From: Desarmillaria ectypa
Lineage: Eukaryota > Basidiomycota > Agaricomycetes > Agaricales > Physalacriaceae
Assembly: GCA_030407005.1 (NCBI GenBank)
Contig: JAUDYN010000004.1
Coordinates: forward strand, 620,001-684,000
DNA: 64,000 nt
Reading direction: 5' to 3'
The position numbers were made by a program, and so were the translations under genes. The notes under the pieces are model-generated. The model was not told where the DNA came from and ran no database searches. It was given only the letters and a program-made list of their open reading frames with translations. Positions 48,761 through 61,901 of the stretch are shown here, piece after piece. Numbering within the stretch: the stretch's first letter is position 1; each line of letters opens with the position of its first letter.

Positions 48761-51700
48761 CATGTCTCCTAAAGATGAGTCCTTAGTCTCTGTGGGTTGG
48801 ACTAATATACATGCATCTAGACAATTACCTATGACAAATAATACATATCACATGACTTCACAGACTCCAAGACTGAAGACCAACAAAGAATCAAAAAAGA
48901 ATAGATATGTCACACTTCTAGAAGAAGCTGATACCATAATCTATAGTGACTCCTGAGCCCCTGATGAGGTGCAGGATTTGCCAGGTGGTGCCAGCACTGC
49001 CATGAAGTCCACTGTGTTAGCACAGTGAAGCTCACTAGATATGTGAGTAAAACCATGGGCTGTGGCTAGTAGGCAGAACATCTGCAGACTTCCAGAAGTC
49101 CAAATGCCTCTGCACTCCCCTTGAGTGGGGAGACAAGTCCAACAACCTCACCAGGGTCAGTGGGGGACTAGGATAGTGTCTCTCACCAAGGTCAGGATCA
49201 GGGCCATGCACTATCTGGTCTAGTCAGGAGAAACCTAGTGGTGGAGCTGACTGTAATGCTGATAAGATTCACACCTGGCACCATGGCCAACTCCACTGGA
49301 ACAGGTAATAGTAGAACCTCAGAAGCATCAAGCTGAGTCCTATCTTCTCCTGAGATAGTTCAAGTTCTGAAAGCAACTCAGGCCAAAGAACAGGGGGAAG
49401 CTGCTAGCACCCAGGCAGTAAAGAGGGGGCACAGTAACAGAACCACTACCATTGTTGAAGTACCTGATGAAGAGGACAACACAGCTTTTCTACAATGGAA
49501 AGCAAAACAGTCCAAAGCCAGAACCCTGACACCTGAAATCCTGCCTAACAAGGGGGTATATGATCACATGTGGTACCAACCTTTCAGAGTCAATTAGACT
49601 CTATGGGTAATTCATACCACCAAGAACTTGGCAGCTGCCAGAGCTGTTCTCTCCATTTAGGTTCATCCCAAATGACTTGGAGAGATAACCAATGAGCTCA
49701 TTCAGAGCTTGAACACTGAAGAGAGCTCTGCATGCAAGCAGCTCTACGAACTTTGTGAACTGATTTGGTATATTCATGGCACCAAGAGTTCTGGTCAGGA
49801 CTTCTTGGTGGATATCCAACTTGCTCCCTGTACAGGAAAGAAGATTCTGACAACCTGTGCATTGTTGGATAGTGGCTGCACAGGCAGCTCTATCAACTGA
49901 TCATATGTCCAACAACATTAGTTGGATACCAGAAAAGCCACTGCTCCATTTACAATGCAGATAGAACCCATAACAAGGCAGATGACATAACCAAATTCAT
50001 GAAACTCTGAATGACTATTGGAGACCATGTTGAATGAATCAACCTTGCAGTCATAGATTTAGGCTCCAAGACAGTATACTTGGGCCATGACTAGCTTAAA
50101 TGCCATAATCTCCTAGTCAACTGGAGATTGAGAACCATGATGTTTGGACAATGTCATTGTGTAAAAAACTATTTCATGTTCCCCAATTTCGATGAAGAAG
50201 ACAGATGGGATAAAGAGTTGGAAGAAGGAGAGACTATTCTTGCAGTCAATATGCAAGAAGAAATCATTCTTTAAGCAGTACACCATGCAAATAAACTGGC
50301 AGCAGCTGCAAATGTAGAAAAACCAAAGAAGACTTTTGAGGAGCTCATGCCTTCTCAGTATCAAAGCTTTAGAGACTTGTTCTCTAAAGAAAGCTTTGAC
50401 AAACTTCCAGATCGAAAACCATGAGACCATGCCATTGAGCTAACCCCAAATGCCAAGTCCACCCTAGACTGTAAAGTCTATCCCCTCAATAGAAATGAAC
50501 AAGAACAACTTGACAAGTTTCTTGACAAAAATCTTTGACTCTGGAAGGATACACCCTTCTAAATCCCCCTTCACCTTTCCTTTCTTCTTCATCAAGAAAA
50601 AGGACAGCTCATTATGGCCAGTTCAGGATTATCACAAACTGAATGAAATGATGATTAAAAATTGTTATCCTCTTCCTTTAATATTGGAACTCATCGATAA
50701 GTTATGAGAGGCCAAGTACTTCAGCAAACTAAATGTTTGCTGGGAATATAACAACATACAAACCCAGGAAGGGGATGAAGAAAAAGCCACATTCAGAACC
50801 AACCAAGGGCTCTTTGAACCTATAGTTATGTTCTTCGGTCTCACAAATTCACCAGCCACTTTCCAGTGGATGATGAATGATATTTTCAAAGACTTGATTG
50901 CTGGAGGAAAAGTCACTATCTACCTTGACAATATACTTATCTTCACAAAATCTCTGTCAGAACATCAAATCATTATTCGACAAGTCCTCCAATGTCTCCA
51001 AGAGAACAAATTGTTCCTCAAAGCAGAAAAATGCAAATTTGAGATACTTGAAACTGAGTACTTGGGAGTGATCATCAGTGAAGATGCTATCTGAATGGAT
51101 CCTGTTAAAATCACAGGAATCACAGAGTGGCCCACTCCTACCAAAAAGAAGGAGTTGCAATCCTTCTTAGGATTTATAAACTTTTATCAAAAATTCATTT
51201 GTGATTATTCCAAAATCATACAACCTCTCACTCAATTGACTGGGAAGGTAGATTGGACTTGGGGATCAGAACAAGAGCAAGCATTTAATCAGCTCAAGAA
51301 GTTGATAACCACCAATGTTGTTCTAACGATCCCCTCAGATGAGGGAAAGTTTTGAGTAGAGGCAGATACTAGTAATGGAGCTATCAGTGCCATCCTTAGC
51401 CAAGAACAGAATGGCAAATGGAGGCCTGTTGCCTTCATGTCCAAAGCATTGATGGTCACTGAATGCAATTATGAAATCTATGACAAAGAATTGCTGGCCA
51501 TCATGCTGGCATTAGAAGAATGGTGCCACTACCTCATGGATGCTAAAGAAACCATCGAAATTTGGACAGATCACCAAAATCTCCAATACTTCTAAAAACC
51601 CCAGAAGTTGAACTAACAACAAGCTCGGTGGGTCACTGAATTAGCTGAATATCACTTTGTCCTTCAACACAAAGCAAAAATTACTAATAAGAAGGCTGAT

Positions 51701-54700
51701 CTTCTCAGCTGAAGAGATGATCATAAATAGGGAAAAGAAGACAATCAAGACATGATTATGCTTTCTCCTGAACATTTCCAGGCATTAATATTGCCCACCA
51801 CTGAAGAACAAATAACATGTATAAGAGATGCAACCCAACAAAAGACACAATGGGATCAAGGGATCGAGAAATCCCTCAATCACAAATGGGGTATCACCCA
51901 AGAAAACAAAGTATTATGGTATGACAGATGAATCTATGTTCCTCAAGACTCATCCCTTCATGGAGAAATCATCGCTCAATGCCATGATCATATCATGGCA
52001 GAACACCCAGGGATTGCCAAAACTAAGGAACTTGTTCTACAAGAATATTGGTGGCCAAAAATGAAGAAAGACATTGAATCCTACATCAAAGGGTGCAAAA
52101 CCTGCCAAAGAATGAAGAGTGATATGCAAGCAAAAGCCACTCCCCTTAATTCCAATACAATCTCAGATGTTCCCTGGACTCATATCTCAGTAGATATGGT
52201 CACTGGTCTCCCAGAATCGGAAGACTTTAACACCTTACTTGTCATTGTGGATTGCTTTTCCAAAAACATCATTCTCATTCCATGTAATGAAGAATTATCC
52301 ACAGAAGGGTGGGCTCTGATACTCTGAAATCATGTTTATGCAAAACATGGAATGCTGCAAATAGTCATCTCTGATCGAGGACCTCAATTTGTGTCTTCTT
52401 TCATGAAGGAACTATACTGAATGTTGAACATCATGCAGAATGCATCCACCACATATCACCCACAGATGGATGGACAGACCGAATGAGTCAATCAAGAGGT
52501 TGAAAAATACCTCTGGATCTTTGTCAACCATTGACAGACAGATTGGGTTGCATGGCTACCCCTTGTAGAATTCGCTCATAATAACAGAGTTCATTCTGCC
52601 ACCAGCAAAAGTCCATTTATGATCTTATATGGATGAAATCCCTGACTCATTCCTGAGTCTATCCAAAAGACCAACTTTGCAAATCCTGCAGCCATAGAAT
52701 TTACAGAAACGATGGCCAAAGTCCACAGGGAGGTTCATGATGCTTTAGAAAAAGCAGTGGTGCAATCAGTAACAAGGTCTGGCTCGATACTGCCAACCTT
52801 CATCTTCCATGACCAAAGAAGAAACTCAATGACAAACAAACAGGACCATTTAAAATCATCAAAAAATTGGGAATGGCAGCATACAAGCTAAAACTGCCAC
52901 CACTGATATGCCATCTATACATTCACACCTAGATTTTGCAATTTTGTAACAATACTATTGCACATCTATCCTATACTAGTGATACATAGAGGACTATAGC
53001 TGAGGCTTCAAGCTGATAGTTAAAAGCAGTAAGCAACTGGTAGAGCCAGGACTTAGATGCAACACCATTAGTGGGTTAAATCTACCAGCTGGCCAGACTA
53101 GTAACTCGAATGCTAGCAGGACTAAATGAAATACAGCCACTAGCAAATGAAGGATGCTACTAGCACACAAAAACCAGGAGCAGAGTACACAGATCTCGTG
53201 AAGTTCTGTCACTAGCAGCCCAGACTGGGCATAAACACCTAAGTCAGGATAATTAGTCACATGGCAATCTTGAAACAGAACTTAGAAATAAATTAGGAAT
53301 GGATTAACCTTGAGCCCAGATCTGACTATTTCGATATAGATCTCTTATGATCGATGCTAGTGGAGCCAGACTGCATCCTCAATCATGATTGGATAGCTGT
53401 TACAGGCACCAATATCCGGATATCCATATAACTGCATTACTAGGGCATGTAGTTGGGCCAAGGGTGCGGAAAGACAAACTGTGGAGTCTCTAGACCGAAT
53501 ATTTGAAAAGAAAACAGACTAGACCGACTATTGTGTGATTATTCACCATTATTCATGACTAGCCAAGAAATCCTTACCAATATACCCTATACCCAGATGA
53601 TATTTATAGTTCTGCCTCAGTAGTATATAAGTAGTGGAATGGGCACTCATGCAAAGCAGGCAAGCCATCCCCGCAGTTGAGCCCTCACTGGTAGTAACTG
53701 GTGTCCCCAATTAAAGGCTTTTGTGCTTAATCTCGATGAAGTGATTAATAGTCGCTAAGTCACCCATAGTATTGCATTGAATTGAAGTCCATTAGAGTCA
53801 CTGTTGTGTCCTGCAAAGGTCTGGAGTGTTTTAAAGTTAGTTCAAGCAAAGTTCTTAGAGTTATAGTATTATTCTTAGGCCAAGAGTGCCACTAGTTCGA
53901 AGCAGTTTCAGTCAGAATGAGCACAGTAGCTCAAACCAAGTCACTTTTTACCCAATTGTGTCTTACCAACCCCACTAGTATGAGTAGTACTTTGTATAAA
54001 CTCACTAGTAATGAATAAAATGTCTTTTAAGACAATTGTACTTGATTATTAAAGTCTGCAGAGTGCTTCCACTGTACTCAAAACCACCCAAATTCAATAT
54101 TGGTGATTAAGTGTAGAGTAGTAAGAGGTTTAGTGTGATTGGTGTTCATTGCCATTCCCTAATTCTTTTGTCACTCACTGTTATCAAGCACATCATCACA
54201 TTAGAAGATACACCCCCAATTTAATGAGAAACTGCTGACCCCATACATTGCACCTTCATTCCCAAATTAGCAACAACTGCCACCTCCTCCTCCAGACCTC
54301 ATTGACAGTCAAGAAGAATATGAAATTGAAGAAATCCTAGACTCACACACTTGTCGAGTGCACTTCAAATGAGGACAACTGTCCAAGGAAGTCATAGACT
54401 ACCTGGTCAAGTGGAAGGGTTGGACCAGAGAACACAACTCTTGGGTCCAAGAAATGGAAATGTCGAATGCTACAGAAGTGATTGAAGAATATAAGGCTAG
54501 TGTAAACTGCATCTTATACATTCCAAAAATCATAACCAAAGACAAGATAGTGGTCAAGATACTGGACCATGAATATTCTGATGATGGAGATGTCATATAT
54601 CTTGCTCAACACAAGGATGGATATTGAAAATAGATCATCAATCCAGATGAAAAAGGATGGAAAGACTTAATTGATCAGTACTGGATCAATCAAGTCATAT

Positions 54701-54732
54701 CACAACTTGACACCTCTGAAGAAGAGCCTTAG
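48730..54732 (+). pseudogene. pol of element G
   Basis: In order: Pol N-terminus at 48762-48956 (SLVSVGWTNIHAS); protease with LLDSGCTGSSIN (about 49862-49900); RT about 50480-51180, catalytic box YLDN (about 50920-50934, Asp to Asn); RNase H 51356-51720; integrase about 51950-52650 with the H-H-C-C finger, SVDMVTGL and SDRGPQF keeping CGA at 52376-52378; AAYKLKLPP, then the insertion 52904-54195; the frame resumes at KIHPQFNEKLL; chromodomain about 54380-54500 (DYLVKWKGWTREHNSWV); the end EEEP and TAG 54730-54732. Stops are mostly TGA. Confidence 0.88.
52904..54195 (+). repeat. 1.29-kb insertion, probable long solo LTR
   Basis: It interrupts the codons for PPHWK in G's pol. The ends are TGATATGC and GCACATCA, a near-perfect inverted pair with TG..CA termini. 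It is flanked by CCAC (52900-52903) and TCAC (54196-54199), a 4-bp duplication with one transition. Inside are TATATAAGTAG (53624-53634) and AATAAA (54014-54019), a promoter and polyadenylation pair as expected of an LTR. No coding frame. A TGTTACAGGCACC near 53399 could be a nested element start; I could not resolve this. Confidence 0.65.
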
Positions 54733-54749
54733 CAGTCAGGATGACTGCT
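54731..54749 (+). other. Hairpin between pol stop and polypurine tract (G)
   Basis: AGCAGTCAGGATGACTGCT is an 8-bp perfect stem with a GGA loop. It overlaps the stop codon and is followed by TTAACAAGAGGGTAA and the 3' LTR. Equivalent copies, complete or nearly so, lie at 61885-61903 and 55318-55336, with decayed ones near A and B. Confidence 0.6.
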
Positions 54750-54764
54750 TTAACAAGAGGGTAA

Positions 54765-54907
54765 TGTTATAATTTTTCCATTTTCCAAATCTTATTCTCT
54801 ATCTAATCACTATCAGATGCTTCACTCTTATCACATCCATTGATTATCCATGGCAATCACCTACTATCCATGCTGTTAACTTCCCATTTACACATGCAAA
54901 CCACATA
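54765..54907 (+). repeat. 3' LTR of G, truncated
   Basis: Starts TGTTATAATTTTTCC after the polypurine tract. The 143 bp kept are degraded relative to the 5' LTR. The LTR of H begins at 54908, so H inserted here. Confidence 0.75.
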
Positions 54908-55302
54908 TGTTAGGACCTAATTCACATGTGATCTTGAGACCACATGCTAACTCCTGGGTTGTCTTATGTTCAGATAATCACCCTATGTGGGAAAGTGGTG
55001 GAGGTCTTTAGAGGAGTGTAGAATGGTATATAGATTAAGTTTAGTTGGAAGATGCAGCACATATATGAAGAATATGCTACTTATATATGGAAAACTGAGG
55101 TTTAATTATAGAATTTGTCTATATGTATGTCATATGTGAAACATGTGTTTATCATAGAATGATGGTAGAATGATGGTGGAATGACAGTGGTATGAGGGTG
55201 GTATGAGGGTGACAGCATGAGTAGATCAATGATGCTTTATCAATGGGAGAATGATGTGGATGAGAATTGCAATAAGATAAGGAAAATGGAAAAATTGTAA
55301 TA
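54908..55302 (-). repeat. 3' LTR of element H
   Basis: 395 bp, TGTTAGGACC to TTGTAATA (the end CA decayed to TA). Only one GATAAG remains near its end. It is of the C/E subtype. Confidence 0.8.
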
Positions 55303-55334
55303 TTACCACCTTGTTAAAGCAGCCATCCTGACTG

Positions 55335-58300
55335 CTAAGATTCTTCTTGTGGGGTTTCAAGTTGTGAAGTGGCCTGATTAATCCAATATTGGTCAATTAG
55401 CATTTTTCATTGATTCTGGTCTGGATTAGTAATCTATTTTCAGTATCCATCCTTTCATTGGGCCAAATATGCAATGTTGCCCTTGTCAGAGTACTCATGA
55501 TTGAGTATTTTGACTACTGTTTTTTCTTAGGTTATGATTTTAGTAGAATATAGAGTTCAGTTAACATTTTTCTCATATTCTGTGATCACTTCCTTAATGT
55601 TGCTCATCTCAGTATCTTGGACCCATGAGTTGTGTTCCTGGGTCTATCCTTTTCACTTGATGAAGTAGTCCATGACTTCCTTCAATAGTTGTCCTCTTTT
55701 TCCTCATACCTGGCAGGTTCATGAGTCTAACACTTCTTTGATTTTGTATTCTTTCTATCCATCAACAAGGTCAGAAGGTGGGGGTGGCAGTTGTTGTTGA
55801 TTAGGGAAGGTAGGCAGAATGTATGGTGTCAATAGTTTCTCATTGAATCAGAGATGGATTTTCCAATGAGATGGTAACTTCAATTTGTATGCTGAAGTGC
55901 TGGTTTTTTCAAGGATCACAAATGGTCCTGTTCATTTGTCATTGAGCTTTTTCTTTGGCCAGAGAAGGTGAAGGTTGGTGGTATCAAGCCAAACCTTGTC
56001 TCCTATTTGGTATTCCTGTGCCCCTTACTTCCCTTTGTCATATTGACACTTCATTTGTATCACCACTTTTTTTCTAGTGTATCATGTACTTCTTTATGCA
56101 CTTGTGCCATGGTTTCTGTAAATGATATGGCAGCTGGGTTGGTGAACAGAGTTGGTCATATGGAATCAGGGATGAGTCAGGGGTTTCATCTGTATATAGT
56201 CATGAAAGGACTTTTGCTGGTTGCTGAGTGAATTCAATTGTTATGGGCAAATTTGACTAGTGGTAGCCATTTGTTCCAGTCAGTTTGTCAATGATTGACA
56301 AAGATCCAGAGGTATTTTTCAATCTCCTGATTGACTTATTCAGTCTGTCCATCCATTTGGGGATGATAGGCCATGGATGTGTTTTGGAAAATGTTAAGCA
56401 TCTGATATAATTCCTTTATGAAGATCAAGACAAACTGAGGTTCTCAATCTGAGATGACTACTTGCAGCATTCCATACTTTGCATAGATGTGATCATGGAG
56501 GATGCAAGCCCATCCTTCTGCAGATAGCTCTTCATGACAGGCTACTGGGATGATTGCCTTGAAGAATTGGTCTACAATTATCAGCAAGGCATTGTAGCTG
56601 TCTGATTCTGGGAGTCTGGTGACCATATCAACTGAGATATGAGTCCAGGGAGATGTGGGAATGGTGTTGGGATGAAGTGGGGATGCTTTTGTCCATGTAT
56701 CACTTTTTATTCATTGACTAATTTCACATCCTTTAATATATGTCTTAATGTCTTTTTTCAACTTGGGTCACCAATAATCTCAGAGTATTAGTTTGGCAGT
56801 TTTAGCTATGCCTGAGTGTCCAGCCATGACATGGTCATGATATTGGAAGATGATTTCTCCTCAGAAAGAGTCATCACATGGAATGTATATTCATCCATCA
56901 TAATACAGGATTCCTTCTTCCTGAGTGATTCCTCATTCATGATCAAGAGATTTTGAGATTCTCTGATCCCACTGATTCTTGTGTCAAGTAGCATCCCTTA
57001 TATGCTTGATTTGTTCATCCACTGTGGGTAAAATGAGTGTGTGAAAATATTCAGGGGTCAAAATGACCACATCATGGTTATCTTGTTTTCCCTGATCATG
57101 ATCATCTCATTGACTAAGCAAGTTGGCCTTCTTGTTCATGGTTCCTGCCTTATGTTAGAGAGTGAAGTGGTACTCCACTAATTCTGTAACTCATCGAGCT
57201 TGTTGATAGTTCAACTTTTGTGATTTCCAGAAGTATTGGAGATTCTGGTGGTCCATCTAGATTTCTACTTCCTCCTTGGTGCCATTCCTCCAATGCAAGC
57301 ATAATCATCAGCAACTCTTTATCATAGATTTCATAGTTGCATTCTATGGCAGTTAATGCTTTAGACATAAAAGCAATGGGCCTCCATTTCCCATTCTGTT
57401 CCTGGCTTAGGATGGCACCAATGGCTCCATCACTCCAGTCCACCTCTACTCAGAATTTTCCTTTGTCAGAGGAAATTGTCAAGATGACATTCATTATTAT
57501 CTAGAATTTAAGTTGAGCAAATGCCTGTTTCTGTTCAGTTCCCCAGCTCCATTCTGCTTTTCCAGTGGGTTGGATAAGGGGCCATATGATTTTGGAATAG
57601 TTGCATATAAATTTTCTATAGAAATTTGTGAATTCAAGAAATGACTGGAGTTCCTTTTTCTTGGTCAGGGTTGGCCATTCTGTGATCTCTGCCACTTTTA
57701 TCAGGTCCATGTAAATTGCATCTTCACTGATGATTACTCCTAGGTATTTTGTTTTGAGTACTTTGAATTCACATTTCTTGGCTTTGAGAAACAGTTTGTT
57801 TTCTCATAGCCATTGAAGGACTTGTTGTACAATATGTCCATGTTCTTTCAATCCTTTGGTGAAGATAAGAATATCATCAAGGTAAATGGTCACTTTTCCT
57901 CTAGTGATCAGGTCCTTGAATATGTCATTCATCATCCACTGAAATGTGGTGAGTGAGTTGGTAAGGCCAAAGAACATCACAGTGGGCTTAAAGAGTCTCT
58001 GGTTAGTTCTGAACACAGCCTTTTCTTCATCTCCATCTTGGATTCATACATTATTGTATTCCTATTGAATGTCCAGTTTGGAGAAATACTTTGTGTTATG
58101 CAATTTGTCAATAAGTTCAGAAATCAATGGGAGAGGATATCAGTTTTTGATTGTCATTTCATTTAATTTTCTGTAATCTTGAATAGGTTGTAAAGAACCA
58201 TCTTTCTTCTTGATAAAGAAGAATGAAGAAGTGAAGGGGGATTTAGAAGGGCAGATTTATCCCAAGTTCAAGTTCTCATTTAAAAACTTGTCAAGTTGTT

Positions 58301-60168
58301 CTTGCTCATTTTGATTGAGTGGATAGACTTTGCAGTCTAGGGTGGATTTTGCATTAAGGATTAATTCGATTTTGTGGTCCCAGGGTTTTTATTCTGGTAA
58401 TTCATCAAAGCTTTCTTTTGAGAATAGGTCTCTAAAGCTTTGATATTAAGGAGGCACCAACTCCTTAAAGGTCTTCTTCAGTTTCTTGGTATTAGCAGCT
58501 GCTGCTAATTTGTTTGTATGATGTATGGCTCGGATGATGAGTTCTTCCTGCATGTTGACTATGAGAATGGTTTCACCATCCTCCAGTTCCTCATCCCACT
58601 ATCTTCATTGTCAGAATCAGAGAGTGGGAGTGAGATTTTTTATGCACTGGCAACACACAAAAATCATTGATCTGGTTTTCCAGTTGATTACTGGATTATG
58701 GCATTTAAGCCAATCATGACCTAAGTAGATGGTTTTAGAGCCTAAGTTGGTGACTGCTAGATTGATTCATTCAGTATGACCACCAATGGTCATTCAGAGT
58801 TCTATGAACTCAGTAATGTTGCCTGCCTTATTGCAGATTCTATCTGCATTATACACTAGAATGGGGGCAGCAGACTTTTAGGTGTCTAGTTTATACTGTC
58901 AAATATAAGACTGATTAATAGAGCTGCTGGTGCAGCCACTATCAAGTAATGTCTTGATAGACAAAGCTTTCTTCCCTGTGCAAGAGGCCAACTGTATGTC
59001 CACCAAGAAGTCCCATCCCAGACTCTTGGTTTCTCAGATATACTGGATGGGTTCATGAAGTTCATAGAGCTGTTCTTGAGCTTGACTCTCTCCAGTCTGT
59101 AAGCTCATTGCAAGCTCATTGGTGATCTCTCCAAGTTGTTTGAGATGGACCCACATGGAAAGAGTGGCTTTGGTGATGGCCAAATTTCTGGTGGTGCAGA
59201 TAGTTCATAGAGTCCAGTTGACTCCAAAGAGTTTGTACCATATGTGATTGGATACCCCCTTGTTAGGCAGGATTTTGGTTTTAGATGTCAGAGTTGATGG
59301 ACTCAATTGGGTCTGTCATACTTTCCAGATTAGGAAAGCCATATCATCTTCTTCATCAGGTACTTTGATGATGGTGGTTCTGTGAAACTGCCTCCTCTTT
59401 ACTGCCTGGGTGCTAGTGGGTCCTCTCTGTTCTTTAGCTGTCACTACCACTGATAAGATGGGAGTCATAGCACTGGCCTCTTCAGAGGTGTCAACATAGT
59501 CATTAGGGTCAGATCTCACTATAGTCATGATATCTATCAATGCCAGCATTTCAACTGACCCTTCTCTCAGGCTGAGTCTGGTAGTGTGTGACTTTTCCTC
59601 CAGGTAGTGTGCCCCATACTGAGAGGATATAGTGGCCCATCTTCAGGTTCTTGAAGGTCTTGAGAGTCCTGGGGTTCTTGTGGTTCTTGCAGGTCAGCTG
59701 ACCTACCTTTTGCTCCCTTTAGTCTTTGGGCTTAGTAGGCCTGATCCCCCAACAGCTCTAGTGAAGTGTGACTTGGCTCTCTAAATGAAGGTGCAGAGGT
59801 GTTCAACTTCAGAGGTCTGAGAATGTCTCATCTACTGATCCCAGTCTGTGGTTTTATCTGCATATCTGGTGCACTCTACATAGCAAGTCTGTTGGACTTT
59901 GTTGTAGTGTCAGCACCACCTGACACTATGGCTGCTTCATTGGGGGCTCAGGAGTCACTGTATATAGTTGTGTTAGTATCTTTTAACAGGATGACATACT
60001 TATTTGTTTTCAATTATTTGGGTGTTTTTGGCTTTAGGGTTTGTAACAAAGTCAGTTTTTTATTCATAGGTAATAATCTGTGTGCATGTATTTCAGTCTG
60101 ACCTGCAGAAGCTGAGGACTCACCAACTGAGGCATTGGTCAAGCAAGGGGAATTGAACCCTTGTTGAC
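55335..60168 (-). pseudogene. pol of element H
   Basis: Minus strand, in order: Pol N-terminus in the -1 frame (LTNASVGESSASAG, about 60090-60140); a spacer at 59316-59549; protease about 58900-58960 (LLDSGCTSSSIN); RT about 57650-58350 with YLDDILIF intact (57804-58016); RNase H 57150-57443 ([17 protein letters not shown]); integrase 56444-57000 with TGA (56444-56446) in place of the Arg codon; chromodomain about 55590-55700. The stop TAG is at 55335-55337. Several frame breaks. RT and protease active sites are preserved, although the gene is dead. Confidence 0.85.
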
Positions 60169-60171
60169 CTA
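60137..60171 (-). promoter_or_regulatory. gag-pol junction of H: UAG plus long stem-loop
   Basis: TAG at 60169-60171 (minus) after GCAAAAGAC. Immediately downstream, GGTCAACAAGGG pairs with CCCTTG-C-TTGACC: 12 base pairs, one bulged C and an 8-base loop. This is the best preserved form of the junction hairpin. The -1 frame is open across it. Confidence 0.55.
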
Positions 60172-61476
60172 GTCTTTTGCCTCCTCAATCTTGGTTATAG
60201 GTGGCACCACTTTGTTAGTGGGCCCTACTGACTGAATGTCCTTGTACTCCTTTCTCTTGGAACAGTTCTTTGCTATATAACCCTTCTTGTTGCATCAGAA
60301 ACAGTGACCTTCTGCTTTTTGTTGGTCAACTTCTATTGGCTGTCCCAATCCCTCATGTGTTATCCATTAGCCTGTATCCAAATCCTGATTGGGACTGGTG
60401 TTAGCCATTGGCTTTGCAGCTGAGGAACTTGTCACCCAGTGGCAGCTTTGCCACTGGGTTGATGTTGGGGGTGGGAGTCCTTCTTCTGTCTCTCCCAAGG
60501 GATTCTGGTGGTCTGGTCAAACACCTATTTGCACTGTCACTCTTTATACATGTGCATAATTTGTTCCTTCCATTCTGGATAGGTATGAGGAATGTTAATG
60601 CCCATATTGGAGATGAACTTGTGTATGATGAGAGGACCTCCAATCATATGGCTTTGACCATAGTGCCTCAGTCATGTTTATCAGTGCAGTAACCTGCCAG
60701 TTTTGCTTTCTCTTCCAGCTTCTGAAAGTAATAGGATGCTGGCTGCATTCTTATGCACAGATCAAACATGCACTTCTCATGTACTTCTTTGATTGCAGGG
60801 TCTCAGAATTGACAGGTGACCATATCAACAAAGTCTTTCTAGGAGGAATATCAGAAGTAGATGGCAATGCCATCCTAGGCATCGCCTATCCAGAATTCAG
60901 GTCTCTTATAGACCCACTAGTTTTTGGTGGCTCTCTTGAAATGAGAAGTCATGAACAATACCAGATGCAATGGCATCTGGAAATAGTGCCAGAACACTTT
61001 GAAATAGGTGATGCAGTCACCTATAAAGCATTCAATATCATTGTGGTCCCCTTTGAATGGCTTTGGGGGCTGGATAAGAATTGGTTTGATGCTTATATAC
61101 AGGGCATCATCAGGAGTATTGCCAATAGGATTGGGTACAGGATCAGGTGGACCCTTTCTAGAGAGTGGCCTTAGAATCAAGGTTTGATCTGGTCTTAAGG
61201 TGGACAGACCTCATGGGGGTTCCATTGGCCTTCCCTGATTGGGTTCCTTTCCTTTTTTGCCAAACTTGAATGTTTCAATGTGGAGGTCTTGAGTGGCCTC
61301 TGCTTCAGTGAGCTCTTAGCACATTTGTTGAATGCATTGTCCTTTATTGGCTAGCTCACTTCTAGCTGCTTATAAGATTGCTTCTGTTGTTGATTGCAAT
61401 GGTCCTGCAGGGGCAGAAGAACTCGCTTCAGGTTCTTTGCCTGCACCTGCGAATAGAATACTACTACCCTGGTAGG
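60169..61476 (-). pseudogene. gag 3' part of element H
   Basis: Capsid at 60917-61180 (KPFKGDHNDIECFIGDCITYF) and further to about 60680. The zinc knuckle (about 60262-60310) reads CF, stop, CNKKGYIAKNC, so one codon is TGA and the His is Tyr. The N-terminal coil near 61200-61470 is cut by the LTR at 61477. Confidence 0.8.
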
Positions 61477-61869
61477 TGTTACAGCCTAATCTAACATGTG
61501 ATCTTGGAATATGCATCACTCTTGGACTGTCTCATGTTCAGACAATCACCCATAAAATAAGAGAATGGCTAGTCTTTAGAAGAGTGTAGTAGATAGTTTA
61601 TGAATGCAAGTTAGTCAGAAGATAAAGACTAAGTACAAAGTCTCTCTAATTTATATATGAAAGTACAGAGTTTATTAATAGATGAAATGCAAGAGTTCAT
61701 ATGAAACATTAGAAGTCAGATGACCATGGACCAACTAGATGGAGAGGATTGGGAATTTGGGGAATGTAAGAGGTCGAATTAGACTGAATACTAGTGTATT
61801 GTCAGATACAATAATGTTGCATAAGTACTACAATGTAAATCATGATAAGATAATAGAAAAATTGTAACA
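61477..61869 (-). repeat. 3' LTR of element I
   Basis: 393 bp, TGTTACAG to TTGTAACA, with GATAAGATAA near 61842. Same subtype as A. It is followed by the hairpin and the pol end of a new copy. Confidence 0.85.
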
Positions 61870-61901
61870 TTACCCCCTTGTTAAAGCAGTCATCCTGACT
61901 G

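Larger units (their letters stand above)
45730..54907 (+). mobile_element. Ty3/gypsy element G
   Basis: The most complete copy of the main family: 5' LTR 45730-46123, gag, pol, hairpin and polypurine tract, then the first 143 bp of the 3' LTR before H's LTR interrupts. It carries a 1.29-kb insertion between integrase and chromodomain. It retains some CGA codons that other copies have lost. Confidence 0.88.
54908..61476 (-). mobile_element. Ty3/gypsy element H
   Basis: Minus-strand copy inserted in G's 3' LTR. It has a 3' LTR, a full set of pol domains and gag as far as the coil. The LTR of element I interrupts it at 61477 inside gag, so its 5' end is beyond the window or lost. Confidence 0.85.

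Noticed and set aside
53399..53420. Second LTR start (TGTTACAGGCACC) inside the 1.29-kb insertion
   Set aside because: No matching end or target duplication could be found, so it is mentioned but not called.
60137..60171. tRNA-like T-arm (GGTTCAATTCC) and acceptor-like pairing
   Set aside because: No D-arm or anticodon arm can be folded next to it, and it lies in coding sequence repeated in five elements. Treated as the gag-pol hairpin instead.
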